DNA of 64,000 nucleotides from UBA6168 sp965222975 (GCA_965222975.1 CBDCVJ010000054.1:62001-126000); one strand, 5' to 3'. Positions 1 through 8,687 are shown, counted from the first letter of the stretch. The notes: generated by a model from the letters alone, not told the origin. Made by a program: numbers and translations.

Positions 1-2
1 TC

Positions 3-380
3 TTTACCCTGAATCGCTTGGAACAGCATTTACGACACAACGCCTTTTCGTTCTATCGCTGCCTGTCCTCTTTTGCCACGATTATCATCCTGCTTATCCT
101 GTCTTTTTCACTGGATTATGTGTGCCTGTCCGATTGCAATGTGCAAGCCTTTGAAGGAATAGAAGAAAGCAGTTCACTGATATACCGTTTTTTGGAATTC
201 AACTATTTCAGTGTCGTCACTTTTGCGACCATCGGTTTCGGGGACATTGTTCCGGTTTCTTTGGGCGCAAAGCTGTTGGTCATGTTGGAAATCACAACGA
301 GCTTTTTCATGGTGGTTTTCATTCTGTCGAATTTCTACAACCTTCATTTTTATTACCGGGACAATCACCGGAAGAACTGA
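3..380 (+). CDS. Potassium channel pore-domain protein, 5' partial
   Basis: The reading frame is open to the left edge, so the true start probably lies outside the window; the first usable start inside it is TTG at 18. Counting from that TTG, a hydrophobic segment covers about residues 19-35, followed by a re-entrant pore region and a second membrane helix at about 80-107. The selectivity-filter motif TIGFGD lies at residues 71-76. This is the arrangement of the two-helix ion channel domain (Ion_trans_2), so passive K+ conduction in the inner membrane is expected. No RCK or other cytosolic regulatory domain follows. Any N-terminal domain is unknown because of the window edge. Confidence 0.8.
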   Translation, partial: FTLNRLEQHLRHNAFSFYRCLSSFATIIILLILSFSLDYVCLSDCNVQAFEGIEESSSLIYRFLEFNYFSVVTFATIGFGDIVPVSLGAKLLVMLEITTSFFMVVFILSNFYNLHFYYRDNHRKN

Positions 381-391
381 AAACAACAAAC

Positions 392-691
392 ATGAGAGAT
401 TATCAAAATATGGTGGAAGCACTAAACGACCTGAAAAAAAGGGGCTTTGAAAATGATTTCAACCTGAAACCCTTTTGCCTGGAATGTGCTTCCCTGCAAC
501 TGCAATTGCACCCCGAAGAATTTGAAATCAAAGAAGTCTATCGCTTTGAAGGCATGAGCGACCCCAGTGATAACTCGGTGCTATATGCCATTGAATCAAA
601 CCAGGGGATAAAAGGGGTATTGGTGGATGCCTACGGCATGTATGCCGAGGCACTTACTTCCGAAATGGCTGGCAAATTGGGGAGGAAATAA
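392..691 (+). CDS. Small conserved Bacteroidota protein (often labelled phosphoribosylpyrophosphate synthetase-like)
   Basis: This is a soluble 99-residue protein with no signal peptide or membrane segment. It starts 11 bases after the channel gene, so the two are probably cotranscribed. The sequence (N-terminal NMVEALNDLKKRG, a central CLECA, then LVDAYGMYAEAL) matches my memory of a short Bacteroidota family that databases often label as phosphoribosylpyrophosphate synthetase. It lacks the PRPP-binding loop and is far too short for that enzyme, so the label should not be taken as a function. A true PRPP synthase lies at 27823-28728. The role of this protein is unknown. Confidence 0.6.
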   Translation: MRDYQNMVEALNDLKKRGFENDFNLKPFCLECASLQLQLHPEEFEIKEVYRFEGMSDPSDNSVLYAIESNQGIKGVLVDAYGMYAEALTSEMAGKLGRK

Positions 692-745
692 ACCCCAAGA
701 GATTTGTCCGGCTTGCTCTTTTCATCCAGCTAAAGAACATCTAAA

Positions 746-1336
746 ATGGAAACTCACGAAACTCACGAAACTCACGAATTGGTCATCAAAAATATGATTT
801 GCAGCAGGTGCCTCAAGGTCGTCCGGGAGGACTTGGAAACTTTGGGCGTGGAGGTGCTGGAATTGCGGTTGGGCAAATTGAAAATCCGGTTTCCAACGGG
901 CCAATTGACCATCCAAAAGGTCAAGGCCGCATTGGAGGTGGACGAGTTTGAGCTTGCAATGGACAAGGACGAGATACTTTCCGAGGAAATAAAATTGGCC
1001 TTGGTCGAAATGATAAACAACCTGCCCATCATCCGGGAGCAAAAATTGTCGGATTACCTCGCAGGGAAATTGCACCGGGACTATTGGACCTTGAGCAAGA
1101 CCTTTTCCAGGGTGGAGGGGGTGACCTTGGAACGCTATTTCATCCTGCTCCGGATTGAAAAAACAAAAGAGCTGATAGAGTACGATGAGCACAATTTTTC
1201 GGAAATCGCATACGACCTCGGATACAACAACATCAACCACCTTTCGGGCCAGTTCAAGCAGGTGACGGGCATGAGCATGACCGAGTACAAACAGCTAAAA
1301 GACAAGCCCCGAAAACCTTTTGACAAGATTATATAA
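746..1336 (+). CDS. HMA-like/AraC fusion transcriptional regulator (metal-sensor candidate)
   Basis: Residues 12-75 resemble a heavy-metal-associated (HMA) domain with a CxxC pair (C19, C22, in MICSRC). Residues 95-185 form an AraC-type double helix-turn-helix ending in a typical VTGMSMTEYK second helix. Such a fusion would let a cytosolic metal-binding domain control DNA binding directly. The second copy at 63443 has the same plan but starts directly at its HMA domain. Here the domain is preceded by a Glu-Thr-His repeat encoded by a 9-base tandem repeat. No SD sequence is visible. The domain calls are strong; the metal, and whether it activates or represses, are unknown. Nearby candidate targets are the small metal-protein genes downstream. 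Confidence 0.8.
   Translation: METHETHETHELVIKNMICSRCLKVVREDLETLGVEVLELRLGKLKIRFPTGQLTIQKVKAALEVDEFELAMDKDEILSEEIKLALVEMINNLPIIREQKLSDYLAGKLHRDYWTLSKTFSRVEGVTLERYFILLRIEKTKELIEYDEHNFSEIAYDLGYNNINHLSGQFKQVTGMSMTEYKQLKDKPRKPFDKII
749..778 (+). repeat. 9-bp tandem repeat (GAAACTCAC) x3 at the 5' end of the HMA-AraC gene
   Basis: Three perfect copies of GAAACTCAC followed by GAA begin just after the start codon and encode repeated Glu-Thr-His. Unit length is a multiple of three, so copy-number change would keep the frame. His and Glu side chains next to the HMA domain could add metal ligands, but this is only inference. Confidence 0.85.
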
Positions 1337-1378
1337 ACATTGCCCAAAAGAGCATAAACCACGGTAAAAGATAAGTTG

Positions 1379-1386
1379 TAAATTTG
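1379..1386 (+). promoter_or_regulatory. Bacteroidota -7 promoter box TAAATTTG
   Basis: This is an exact match to the TAnnTTTG -7 consensus of Bacteroidota. It lies 20 bases before an ATG at 1406 and about 190 bases before the gene at 1578. No TTG -33 element was found at the expected spacing, so the call rests on the -7 box alone. Confidence 0.4.
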
Positions 1387-1405
1387 TGGTTATCAGGTAT
1401 TTAGT

Positions 1406-1568
1406 ATGAAGAAATACCTTTTCAGGGCCCATAAATTTTGTCCGCACTTCTCACAGTTTTCAGAATGAATTAAAATCGGTTTCCGAAGCCGCCCTTCAGG
1501 TCGGCGATGAAGCAACAATTTTTCAATTGACCTCAATTGGAAGGTATTTTTATTGCCTAAAATATTAA
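1406..1568 (+). pseudogene. Possible small frameshifted ORF (about 53 aa)
   Basis: An ATG at 1406 opens a short frame (MKKYLFRAHKFCPHF) that stops near 1461. The +1 frame then continues openly to a stop at 1566-1568 with a plausible protein composition (VSEAALQVGDEATIF). Removing one base near 1448-1454 would give one 53-residue protein. The direction of the shift matches the other frameshifts in this window, and a -7 box lies just upstream. No family is recognised. It could equally be chance in a 241-base intergenic region, which otherwise shows nothing. Confidence 0.25.
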
Positions 1569-1577
1569 TGTTTTGAC

Positions 1578-1811
1578 ATGAAAAACAAACATCTAATCTG
1601 GATGATTATCGGCTGCACATTGCCGTTGCTGTTGATATTTTTTGCCCCGGCATTGGGCCTCGGCAGCAATGCCAGCCTGTTGATTTTTATCGTGGCCATG
1701 TTCGCCTGCCACCTGCTGATGCCCCACGGTCACGGAGGGCATGGAGGGCACGGACAGCATGACCCTTCACCTAACCAAAAAGAAGAACGCCATGAACACC
1801 ATTCACATTAG
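1578..1811 (+). CDS. Small membrane protein with His-rich tail (DUF2933-like)
   Basis: This 77-residue protein has two hydrophobic segments (about residues 7-26 and 30-48), followed by a Gly/His-rich tail with repeated HGGHG and a final HEHHSH. The layout resembles short DUF2933-type membrane proteins found in metal-resistance clusters. The tail could bind Cu, Zn or Ni at the membrane surface, which is inference from composition. The 3' end overlaps the next gene by 20 bases, so the two are probably translationally coupled. Confidence 0.65.
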   Translation: MKNKHLIWMIIGCTLPLLLIFFAPALGLGSNASLLIFIVAMFACHLLMPHGHGGHGGHGQHDPSPNQKEERHEHHSH

Positions 1812-2067
1812 AAAATTCGGGCTGGCGGTCGGGCTGACCTGGGCGCTGCTCTACCTCGGCTGTGCCATCGTGATGATGACGGTGGGGCGGGAGGGCACGG
1901 TACTGTTTTTCAACAGTCTCCTGCACGGCTTGGAAACTGCGCCCATCATCCGCATGGATGTGCCGTTTTACGAGTTCTGCATCGGTCTGGTCGAGTCCTT
2001 TATCCTCGGCTGGCTGGTGGGGGCCTGCATTGCCGGCATTTACAATTTCAGTTTGGTCAAAAAATGA
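1792..2067 (+). CDS. DUF5676 family membrane protein
   Basis: The start is placed at ATG 1792, because the in-frame extension back to 1741 is low-complexity sequence lying over the previous gene. The resulting 91-residue protein has two or three membrane segments (about 8-28, 33-45 and 65-85), including ALLYLGCAIVMMTVG and FILGWLVGACIAGIY. These match my memory of the DUF5676 family, which recurs in Bacteroidota metal islands next to His-rich small proteins. Its biochemical role is unknown. Confidence 0.75.
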   Translation: MNTIHIRKFGLAVGLTWALLYLGCAIVMMTVGREGTVLFFNSLLHGLETAPIIRMDVPFYEFCIGLVESFILGWLVGACIAGIYNFSLVKK

Positions 2068-2096
2068 ATTCTATAACCAGTAAAACAACAAAAATC

Positions 2097-2435
2097 ATGA
2101 TTAACAAAAAGTATCAAAAGGACAACACTTGCTGCGAGGTGACTTTCAGCTTACCGTTGGAGGCTGCACCCGATGCCCGGGAAATCCGGGTAGTCGGTGA
2201 TTTCAACCATTGGAACTGGGAAGAGGGTGTGCCGATGAAAGCCGCCAAAAAAGAGTACAGGGCTACGGTAGAACTTGAACCGGGCAGACAGTACGAATTC
2301 AGGTATTTGCTTGACAACGAAAGATGGGAAAACGACCGGGAAGCAGACGGTTATGTGCCCTCCCCGTTCGAAGGCGTCCATAACTGCGTAGTGTCACTGG
2401 AAGCGGAAACGCCCGATGCCGCCAAAGCCAACTAA
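2097..2435 (+). CDS. Isoamylase early-set/CBM48 (AMPK glycogen-binding-like) protein
   Basis: The preferred start is ATG 2097; an earlier in-frame ATG at 2064 overlaps the previous stop. Residues 15-105 form a single beta-sandwich domain with the hallmarks of CBM48: VVGDFNHWNWEEG, then EFRYLLDNERWEND and a final VPSPFEG segment. These domains bind glycogen or alpha-glucan. Here the domain stands alone with no catalytic partner and no signal peptide. A free-standing domain of this type in a metal and energy island is odd, and its ligand is not predictable. Confidence 0.8.
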   Translation: MINKKYQKDNTCCEVTFSLPLEAAPDAREIRVVGDFNHWNWEEGVPMKAAKKEYRATVELEPGRQYEFRYLLDNERWENDREADGYVPSPFEGVHNCVVSLEAETPDAAKAN

Positions 2436-2464
2436 GCCATTAACCCGGTTTTAAAACAAACAGC

Positions 2465-3175
2465 ATGAAATACGCCTGGCTTATATGGTCATTGATAGCA
2501 TTGGCTTTCTGGGGTTATACATACTGGAGGAGACCCGGTTTCCGAAAAGAAATGGGTCAAATAAGCTGGCTGACAATGCTGTTCGGGTTCACCGAGCCAT
2601 TGTTCGTTCCGGAATACTGGGCTCCTCCTTCTTTGTTCGACCTGGCTGACAAGACGGGTTTCGATATCGAAAGTTTCTTGTTTTCATTCGCTATCGGAGG
2701 CATAGGAGCCGTGCTTTACAGGCTGGTATTTCCTGCTAATCTAAGCCCATTCGATGAACACGAAAAGCAACACGCCAGACACAGGATGCACCGTGTACTT
2801 CTTTTTCTGCCGGTCGCCGTATTCCTGGTGCTGGCGGTTTTTACCGGATTGAATCACATATACTGCGGCGTGATTGCATTATTTCTGGGAGGGGTGGCGA
2901 CACTGTACTGCCGCCCCGACCTGAAATACAAAATCTGGGTGGGCGGCTTGCTGTTCCTGGCACTTTATGCGGTGTATTTCGGCAGCCTGCTGCTCTTTTT
3001 CCCGGACTTCGTTGACAACCACTGGAACCTCGCTGCGCTAACGGGCATCAAAGTCATCGGCATCCCATTGGAAGAACTGCTCTTTGCTTTCACCTTTGGC
3101 ATGTATTGGTCCGGCTTGTACGAACACATTTTTTGGTATCAATTAAAACCTGACAATAGCTTGTCTCATGCTTAA
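2465..3175 (+). CDS. Lycopene cyclase domain-containing membrane protein
   Basis: The 236-residue protein has about seven membrane helices. Two internal halves carry related motifs: FDIESFLFSFAIGG at 66-79 and IPLEELLFAFTFGM at 200-213. The second contains the P-x-E-E signature of the CrtY-cd/CarR lycopene cyclase domain. Full family members join two polypeptides or a fusion of about this length. No other carotenoid gene lies in the window, so cyclase activity is doubtful. The stop overlaps the following NADH dehydrogenase start by 8 bases, which suggests a membrane redox role or simple operon membership. Confidence 0.7.
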   Translation: MKYAWLIWSLIALAFWGYTYWRRPGFRKEMGQISWLTMLFGFTEPLFVPEYWAPPSLFDLADKTGFDIESFLFSFAIGGIGAVLYRLVFPANLSPFDEHEKQHARHRMHRVLLFLPVAVFLVLAVFTGLNHIYCGVIALFLGGVATLYCRPDLKYKIWVGGLLFLALYAVYFGSLLLFFPDFVDNHWNLAALTGIKVIGIPLEELLFAFTFGMYWSGLYEHIFWYQLKPDNSLSHA

Positions 3176-4532
3176 CCAATGTCCACATAGCACCGTTTGC
3201 CTGCCTGCCACTGACCTGCCAAGGGTGGTCGTCGTCGGGGCAGGCTTTGCAGGCATTCATTTGATAAAAAAACTGCGCAACCAGCCGGTGCAGGTGGTTT
3301 TGCTGGACAAAAACAATTTCCACCAGTTTCAGCCGCTGCTGTACCAGGTCGCCATCGCCGGGCTGGAGCCGGATTCCATCGTTTCGCCTATCCGCAAGCT
3401 GTTTCAGGGCTATGAAAACCTGCTGTACCGCATGGCGGAGGTGGAACGGATAGAGCCGGAGACGCAGCGCATTTTTACCAGCATCGGCTGGGTGAGCTAC
3501 GACTATCTGGTGATAGCGACAGGCAGCACCACGAATTTTTACGGCTTGCAACAAGTGGAGGAAAACAGCGCCGGCTTGAAAGACATCCGTGATGCACTCG
3601 ACATTCGGAGTTGGGTGCTGCAAAACCTCGAAGCGGCAGCCATCACCTGCGACCAGCAGGAAAAAGATGCCCTAACCAATTTCGTCATAGTCGGGGGCGG
3701 GCCTGCCGGTGTGGAACTGGCAGGCGCCCTCGCCGAATTCAAGCGCTACCTGCTGCACAAGGATTATCCTGAAATCGCCACCGGCTGGATGAAAATCTAC
3801 TTGGTGGAAGCCGTTGACCGCTTGCTGCCGACGATGTCAGCCGGGGCTTCGGCACATGCGCTGAAAGTTTTGAAAAAACTGTCGGTGGAAGTGCTGCTGA
3901 ACACAGCGGTTAAGGGATACGACGGAACGACCGTCTCCCTCGGCAACGGGGAAAACATACAGGCAAAAATGCTGGTCTGGACGGCGGGGGTGCAGGGCGA
4001 TGCGCCGGGAGGTATGCCGGAAGAAGCCTTCGTTAAAGGCAACCGCCTGAAAGTGGATGGCTATAACCGGGTGGCAGGCTACGGCAACATCTTCGCCATC
4101 GGCGACGTGGCGGCGATGGTTTCGGAGGAAACACCAAGGGGGCATCCCATGCTGGCGCCGGTCGCCATCCAACAGGGGCAACTGCTGGCGGAAAACCTGT
4201 TGCACCATATCAGAACTGGTGTGTTTGAAAAAACTTTCCGCTACCGCGATAAGGGCAGCATGGCCACCATTGGCAAGCGGAACGCCGTCGCCGAAATCGG
4301 CAAGTCCAGGTGGAAGGGCTGGCTGGCTTGGCTGCTGTGGTCAACGGTACACCTGTTTTCCATCACAGGGTTCAAGAACAGGTTTATGGTCGGCATCAAC
4401 TGGATGATGCGCTATTTGACCTACGAGAAAGCGAACAGGCTGATAATCAGAAAATTTGAACCGCATCACTTAGAAAAACAAAATGACAATGGATTGAATG
4501 TGAAAAACCGTAAACCTTTTTCCATCAATTGA
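3168..4532 (+). CDS. Type II NADH dehydrogenase (NDH-2), NAD(P)/FAD-dependent oxidoreductase
   Basis: This 454-residue flavoprotein would pass electrons from NADH to quinone without pumping protons. The first dinucleotide-binding motif GAGFAG (residues 24-29) binds FAD, a second GGGPAGVE motif near 170 binds NADH, and an FAIGDVA motif near 315 closes the FAD site. The C-terminal third has hydrophobic and amphipathic stretches (LLWSTVHLFSITGF) typical of membrane-attached NDH-2. The start overlaps the previous gene. The first 18 residues have no counterpart in the usual fold and include two Cys. Confidence 0.9.
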   Translation: MLNQCPHSTVCLPATDLPRVVVVGAGFAGIHLIKKLRNQPVQVVLLDKNNFHQFQPLLYQVAIAGLEPDSIVSPIRKLFQGYENLLYRMAEVERIEPETQRIFTSIGWVSYDYLVIATGSTTNFYGLQQVEENSAGLKDIRDALDIRSWVLQNLEAAAITCDQQEKDALTNFVIVGGGPAGVELAGALAEFKRYLLHKDYPEIATGWMKIYLVEAVDRLLPTMSAGASAHALKVLKKLSVEVLLNTAVKGYDGTTVSLGNGENIQAKMLVWTAGVQGDAPGGMPEEAFVKGNRLKVDGYNRVAGYGNIFAIGDVAAMVSEETPRGHPMLAPVAIQQGQLLAENLLHHIRTGVFEKTFRYRDKGSMATIGKRNAVAEIGKSRWKGWLAWLLWSTVHLFSITGFKNRFMVGINWMMRYLTYEKANRLIIRKFEPHHLEKQNDNGLNVKNRKPFSIN

Positions 4533-4538
4533 CAACCG

Positions 4539-6959
4539 ATGAAACGAACAGTTTTCAACATATCAATAGTATTCCTGCTGACAGCAGCCGCTATCATGTT
4601 CCAGATTGCCCTTTCCCGGCTGTTCTCCTATATGTTGAGCTACCATTTTGTCCTCATCATCATCGCATTTTCCATTCTGGGAATTGGGATAGGACAAATG
4701 TTGTTTTCGAAGTATCACGAGCGTTTAGAGCAATCAATTGGTACGGTGTATTTATTGATGCCAATAAGTATGCTTTTCAGTTTTTTCTTTTTGGTTGTCA
4801 TGCCAAGACTTACCTGGTTTTCCAGTGGGGTTACCGGGTTGGCATCGTTCGTAATTTTGTCTGTTTTGCCTTTCCTATCCATTGGAATAATACATGCCTT
4901 TTTGTTCCAAAAAAATAAACACCAAGCTTCGTTGCTATATGGTTTTGACCTTTTCGGAGCGGCAACAGGAGCACTGCTTTCTGTTCTATTGTTAAATTCA
5001 TTCAGCCTGTTGATAGCAATTGGGATTACAATATCCTTACTCTTACTGGCTTGCCTCCTTCACACTTATGCCAACAAGCTTCCCCAACGCAGAACTGCTT
5101 CATTTTCATTCGCAGGTTTTGTGCTTTTGCTCTGGGTGGCTGGAGGAAACATGTCCATTGATGTATCAATTGCCAATGACCCATCGAAAGACATGTTGAG
5201 GCTGATGAACAACCCTATGGTTGAAAGCGGAATAACGGCAAGCCGTTGGAATTCATTTGGAAAAACAGACTTGGTGAAATTCCGCTATCCCGACAATACA
5301 GAAACGGACATATTATTCATTGATGGGGCTGCCGGAACGAGCGTGGTCAATATTGATGAGTTATTACAGGATACCATAAAAATGATGGAGGAACTGGGGC
5401 GGTTTCCCAGCAATATTAGCATTAGATTTTCTGGACAAAAATGAAAAAGATACCGCATTGGTGATTGGGCCGGGCGGGGGTATTGATATTGCTGCTACCT
5501 GGTTGACTGGGTTTAAATTCATTGAAGGTATAGAAGTAAACCCATCTTTTGTAGAACTTATGAAAACCTACAACCGCCCCACTTTCAGTGAAAAAGAAAA
5601 TATAAACGTACACGTGGGCGAGGGGAGAAATTTTGTCCGGGGCAATAAGAACAAGTACGACGCTGTATTGCTGACCATCCCTGTGACGAAAGGGGGCAGG
5701 GGCGCTGATTTTTACGGGCTTACCGAGAACTACCTTTTTACCGTAGAGGCTTTGGGGGATTATCTGGATGCGCTGACGACGGAAGGTGCCATATTTTTCA
5801 CCATGCACGGCAGAAACGAAGTGTACAAGATGCTGTCCAACTACCTTGAACTGCAAAACCGCCAAGGGGTCGCAGCAAAGAAAGCCTTTGAGCATGTTTA
5901 TGTTTATTCGAACGGAATGAACCCGGTGATGGTCATTCAGCGTAGCCCCCTAAGCAAGGAGAAAGTTGAGGCGATTCATCTTGCCGCTCACGAATTTGGC
6001 TTGGATAAAGATGTATTTTTCTTTCCGTTCATTGAGCAAATTGGTTCCAATGATATAGCGCTGGGAAACATCAATTTTGAATGGTACATGTTCGACAATT
6101 TGTTGTACGGTATTTCCAGGGAAAAATATCCATATAGCAACCTGTGGGAAGCTTCCTTACTGAATCTCAGGCCAGCTTTTGATGATCAAACCTTTCTTTT
6201 TCAACTATTCGTCTGGCATACCTGATGCGCTTTCCATCCCGGTTTGGCTGGGCATTGCCATCCTGATTTGGTTTTTGTACAAATCGGTGACCGGATGGAA
6301 ATTGGAGGGGCATTTCGAGCATTTCCCAAAATAAAAAATTTAGGCTTTTGGCGGGGTTGGTCTTTGTATTGGGTTTCTCTTATTTTTTCGTGCAAGCCTA
6401 CCTTTTCCAAATCCTGAACCTAAAACTGTCCAACCCTTCACAGTCGTTCTCCTTGTTGTTGTTCACTTTTCTACTGGGAAATGGTGCGGGGAGCTTATTG
6501 ACCAATAAATTCAAAAAGGCATTGCTCAAGAAAGTTGTGGTTGCTGCTGCTTCAATCATCGGCGTTTGCCTCGTGACCGTTTTTGCCTTGCTACCAGTCG
6601 TGTACAATAATTTGAATGAATTTGGCATAGCCACAATACTGCTTTTGCCCTCATTCTTTATTGGGATTCCGTTTCCAATCTTTCTGAAGATTGGGGCAAA
6701 GCTTGACAACAAGAACGCTGTCGCAACCCTGTTGGCCATTTCAAGTGTGGCAGGGGTGGCGGCTTCGGTTTTCGCCATCAGTATCTCCATTTTATATGGT
6801 TATAAAATCGCCTTTATAGTTGGCTTGGCGGGATATGCCCTGATTGTGCTTGGGACATTGAAGTTGGGCACAATTGAAAACAAAATAGAAATAGAAACAA
6901 AAATTAAATCACTACCTAATGAAATGGTCACTGAGCCTCGGACGCATATCGGGCATTGA
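4539..6959 (+). CDS. Membrane-embedded spermidine/spermine synthase-like protein, split by three +1 frameshifts
   Basis: Three consecutive frames (4539-5444, about 5420-6225, and about 6340-6959) read as one 805-residue protein if one base is removed at each of three points, near 5423, 6196 and 6321-6335. The N-terminal part has at least six membrane helices. The central part carries a spermidine-synthase-like Rossmann motif (VIGPGGGIDI) and a GLTENYLFTVEAL segment. The C-terminal part has five or six more helices. This two-membrane-domain plan around a SpeE-like domain occurs in uncharacterised bacterial proteins, and polyamine synthesis is not assured. The repaired junctions are smooth (for example ALDFLDKNEKDTALVIG), which favours sequence error over decay. 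Confidence 0.7.
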
Positions 6960-8004
6960 GGTTTTTGTCCATTGGACGTTCCTCATCCTCATTGGCTGGA
7001 TATTGTTCAGCCACATCAATATGGGGCACGGCTGGGAACAAAGCCTGGTGGGCGTCGCCTTTATACTGGTGTTGTTTGCCTGTGTGCTGCTGCATGAGTT
7101 GGGGCATGCCCTGACGGGGAAGCGGTACGGCATCACCACCAAAAATATCGTGTTGTTGCCCATCGGCGGTGTAGCCAACATGGAAAAGATGCCGGAAAAA
7201 CCGGTGCAGGAACTCTGGGTGGCGCTGGCAGGCCCGGCAGTGAACCTCGTGATTGCCGTGGTGCTGTTTTTCATCCTCCGGCAAACAGGCGGCATACCCA
7301 ACCTGCTGGACGTGGATGCGAACATGTCGTCTTCCAATTTCCTGTTCAACCTTTTTCTGGTGAATATCCTGCTGGCGGTCTTCAACCTCATCCCTGCTTT
7401 TCCGATGGACGGCGGCAGGGTATTGCGGGCGCTGCTTGCCATGAAATTCGACCGGGTGAAAGCCACGGAAATCGCTGCCCGCACCGGGCAGTTCCTGGCG
7501 ATAGGCTTTGTTTTTCTGGGCATGTTTTCAAACGTTTGGCTGGTGTTCATCGGGCTGTTCGTCTTTCTGGGGGCGGGCGCTGAGTCCAGTTATGAAGCTA
7601 CCCGCTCCGTACTTTCAAAATATAAAGTCGACGATGTTTTGATGAAAAAATATACCGTGCTGCCTGCCAGTGAACCCATCGAAAGGGCGGTGGAGCATCT
7701 GCTGAACGGTCAGGAAAAAGAGTTTTTGATTTCGGAAAACAACAGGGTCACAGGCTTCGTCACACGGGACGAAATCATAAAGGGCTTGAGCGAACTGGGC
7801 AAAACCGCTCCGCTCGGCAATATTGCGAGGCGGGATTTTCCGACATTAAACCCGGAACTGGGGTTGGACAAAGCCCACGACATGATGGCAAAGCAGGGGA
7901 TTTCCTTTTCACCGGTTTACAAGAACGGAGAACTGGCAGGCGTACTCGACACGGAAAACATCACGGAAATGATACTGGTGGACAAAGCCATCACGAAATC
8001 TTGA
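6919..8004 (+). CDS. Site-2 protease family (M50) membrane metalloprotease with CBS domains
   Basis: This 361-residue protein has about six membrane helices. The zinc motif HELGH lies at residues 59-63, and the third ligand motif NLIPAFPMDGGR follows at about 151-162. Both are diagnostic of S2P/M50 intramembrane proteases of the SpoIVFB-like group. Residues 230-355 form a CBS pair, a module that commonly senses adenine nucleotides. The enzyme would cleave membrane-bound substrates, perhaps in response to energy state. The start overlaps the 3' end of the preceding gene by 41 bases. The substrate is unknown and no anti-sigma factor lies nearby. Confidence 0.9.
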   Translation: MKWSLSLGRISGIEVFVHWTFLILIGWILFSHINMGHGWEQSLVGVAFILVLFACVLLHELGHALTGKRYGITTKNIVLLPIGGVANMEKMPEKPVQELWVALAGPAVNLVIAVVLFFILRQTGGIPNLLDVDANMSSSNFLFNLFLVNILLAVFNLIPAFPMDGGRVLRALLAMKFDRVKATEIAARTGQFLAIGFVFLGMFSNVWLVFIGLFVFLGAGAESSYEATRSVLSKYKVDDVLMKKYTVLPASEPIERAVEHLLNGQEKEFLISENNRVTGFVTRDEIIKGLSELGKTAPLGNIARRDFPTLNPELGLDKAHDMMAKQGISFSPVYKNGELAGVLDTENITEMILVDKAITKS

Positions 8005-8021
8005 ACTAAAAACAACACAAC

Positions 8022-8651
8022 ATGAAAGCGACATATTGGAGCATATTACTGATTGGCAGCCTCGTTTTGGCGGCTTGCGGCAACAGCCCCCGGCCTGAGC
8101 TTTCTCCCGAGGCCAAAGAAGAAGACATGCACCGGGAGCATTCGAACCTGGCCGACAACCTGGCACACAAGGGCATCATCATTTTGGAAGAGCAATACAA
8201 ACCGAACCGTGAATTTGGATATTCGGTAAGCACTTTTTTCGGCAGCTATTTGAACTTGGAGGAAGCCTTGGTCAAGGGAGATACTGCGGCTGCCAATAGC
8301 GCAGCCAAAGAGATGAAGTTCATCCTAGGATTGATAGGGGACACCCAATTCAATGAGGAGGCCAAGCGTGCCTGGGAAAACCACAAGGAAGGCTACCTGA
8401 AAAACCTGACGGAATTCCAGCATGTCCAAAGTCTGGAAGAGAAGCGCTCTTATTTCAGCCACATTTCTGAAATCCTGTACTGCACCTTCAAAAGTTTCGA
8501 CATGGAGGTGGGTGACATCCATGTGGCCTATTGTCCCATGGCCTTTGACAAAAAAGGGGCATACTGGCTGACCGATGGCCACAAAATCAGGAATCCCTAT
8601 TTCGGGGACAAGATGCTTAAATGCGGGGAAATCACAGAGATAATTCCTTGA
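8022..8651 (+). CDS. DUF3347 domain lipoprotein (CusB-associated type)
   Basis: The signal peptide ends in a lipobox (LVLAAC, lipidated Cys19). The mature part matches DUF3347, with YLNLEEALVKGDTAAA near the start of the domain and a metal-site-like end made of YCPMAFDKKGAYWL and RNPYFGDKMLKCG. Such domains are also found fused to CusB-type efflux adaptors and are linked to copper export. The paired Cys, Met and His in the second half are plausible copper ligands. It lies directly upstream of a Met-rich lipoprotein gene, in an apparent copper operon. Confidence 0.85.
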   Translation: MKATYWSILLIGSLVLAACGNSPRPELSPEAKEEDMHREHSNLADNLAHKGIIILEEQYKPNREFGYSVSTFFGSYLNLEEALVKGDTAAANSAAKEMKFILGLIGDTQFNEEAKRAWENHKEGYLKNLTEFQHVQSLEEKRSYFSHISEILYCTFKSFDMEVGDIHVAYCPMAFDKKGAYWLTDGHKIRNPYFGDKMLKCGEITEIIP

Positions 8652-8687
8652 CCATAACCAATATCATTAACCATAAAAATAACAAAC

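Noticed and set aside
722..1240. 172-residue minus-strand ORF over the HMA-AraC gene
   Set aside because: It mirrors the + strand gene with its recognisable domains on the other strand.
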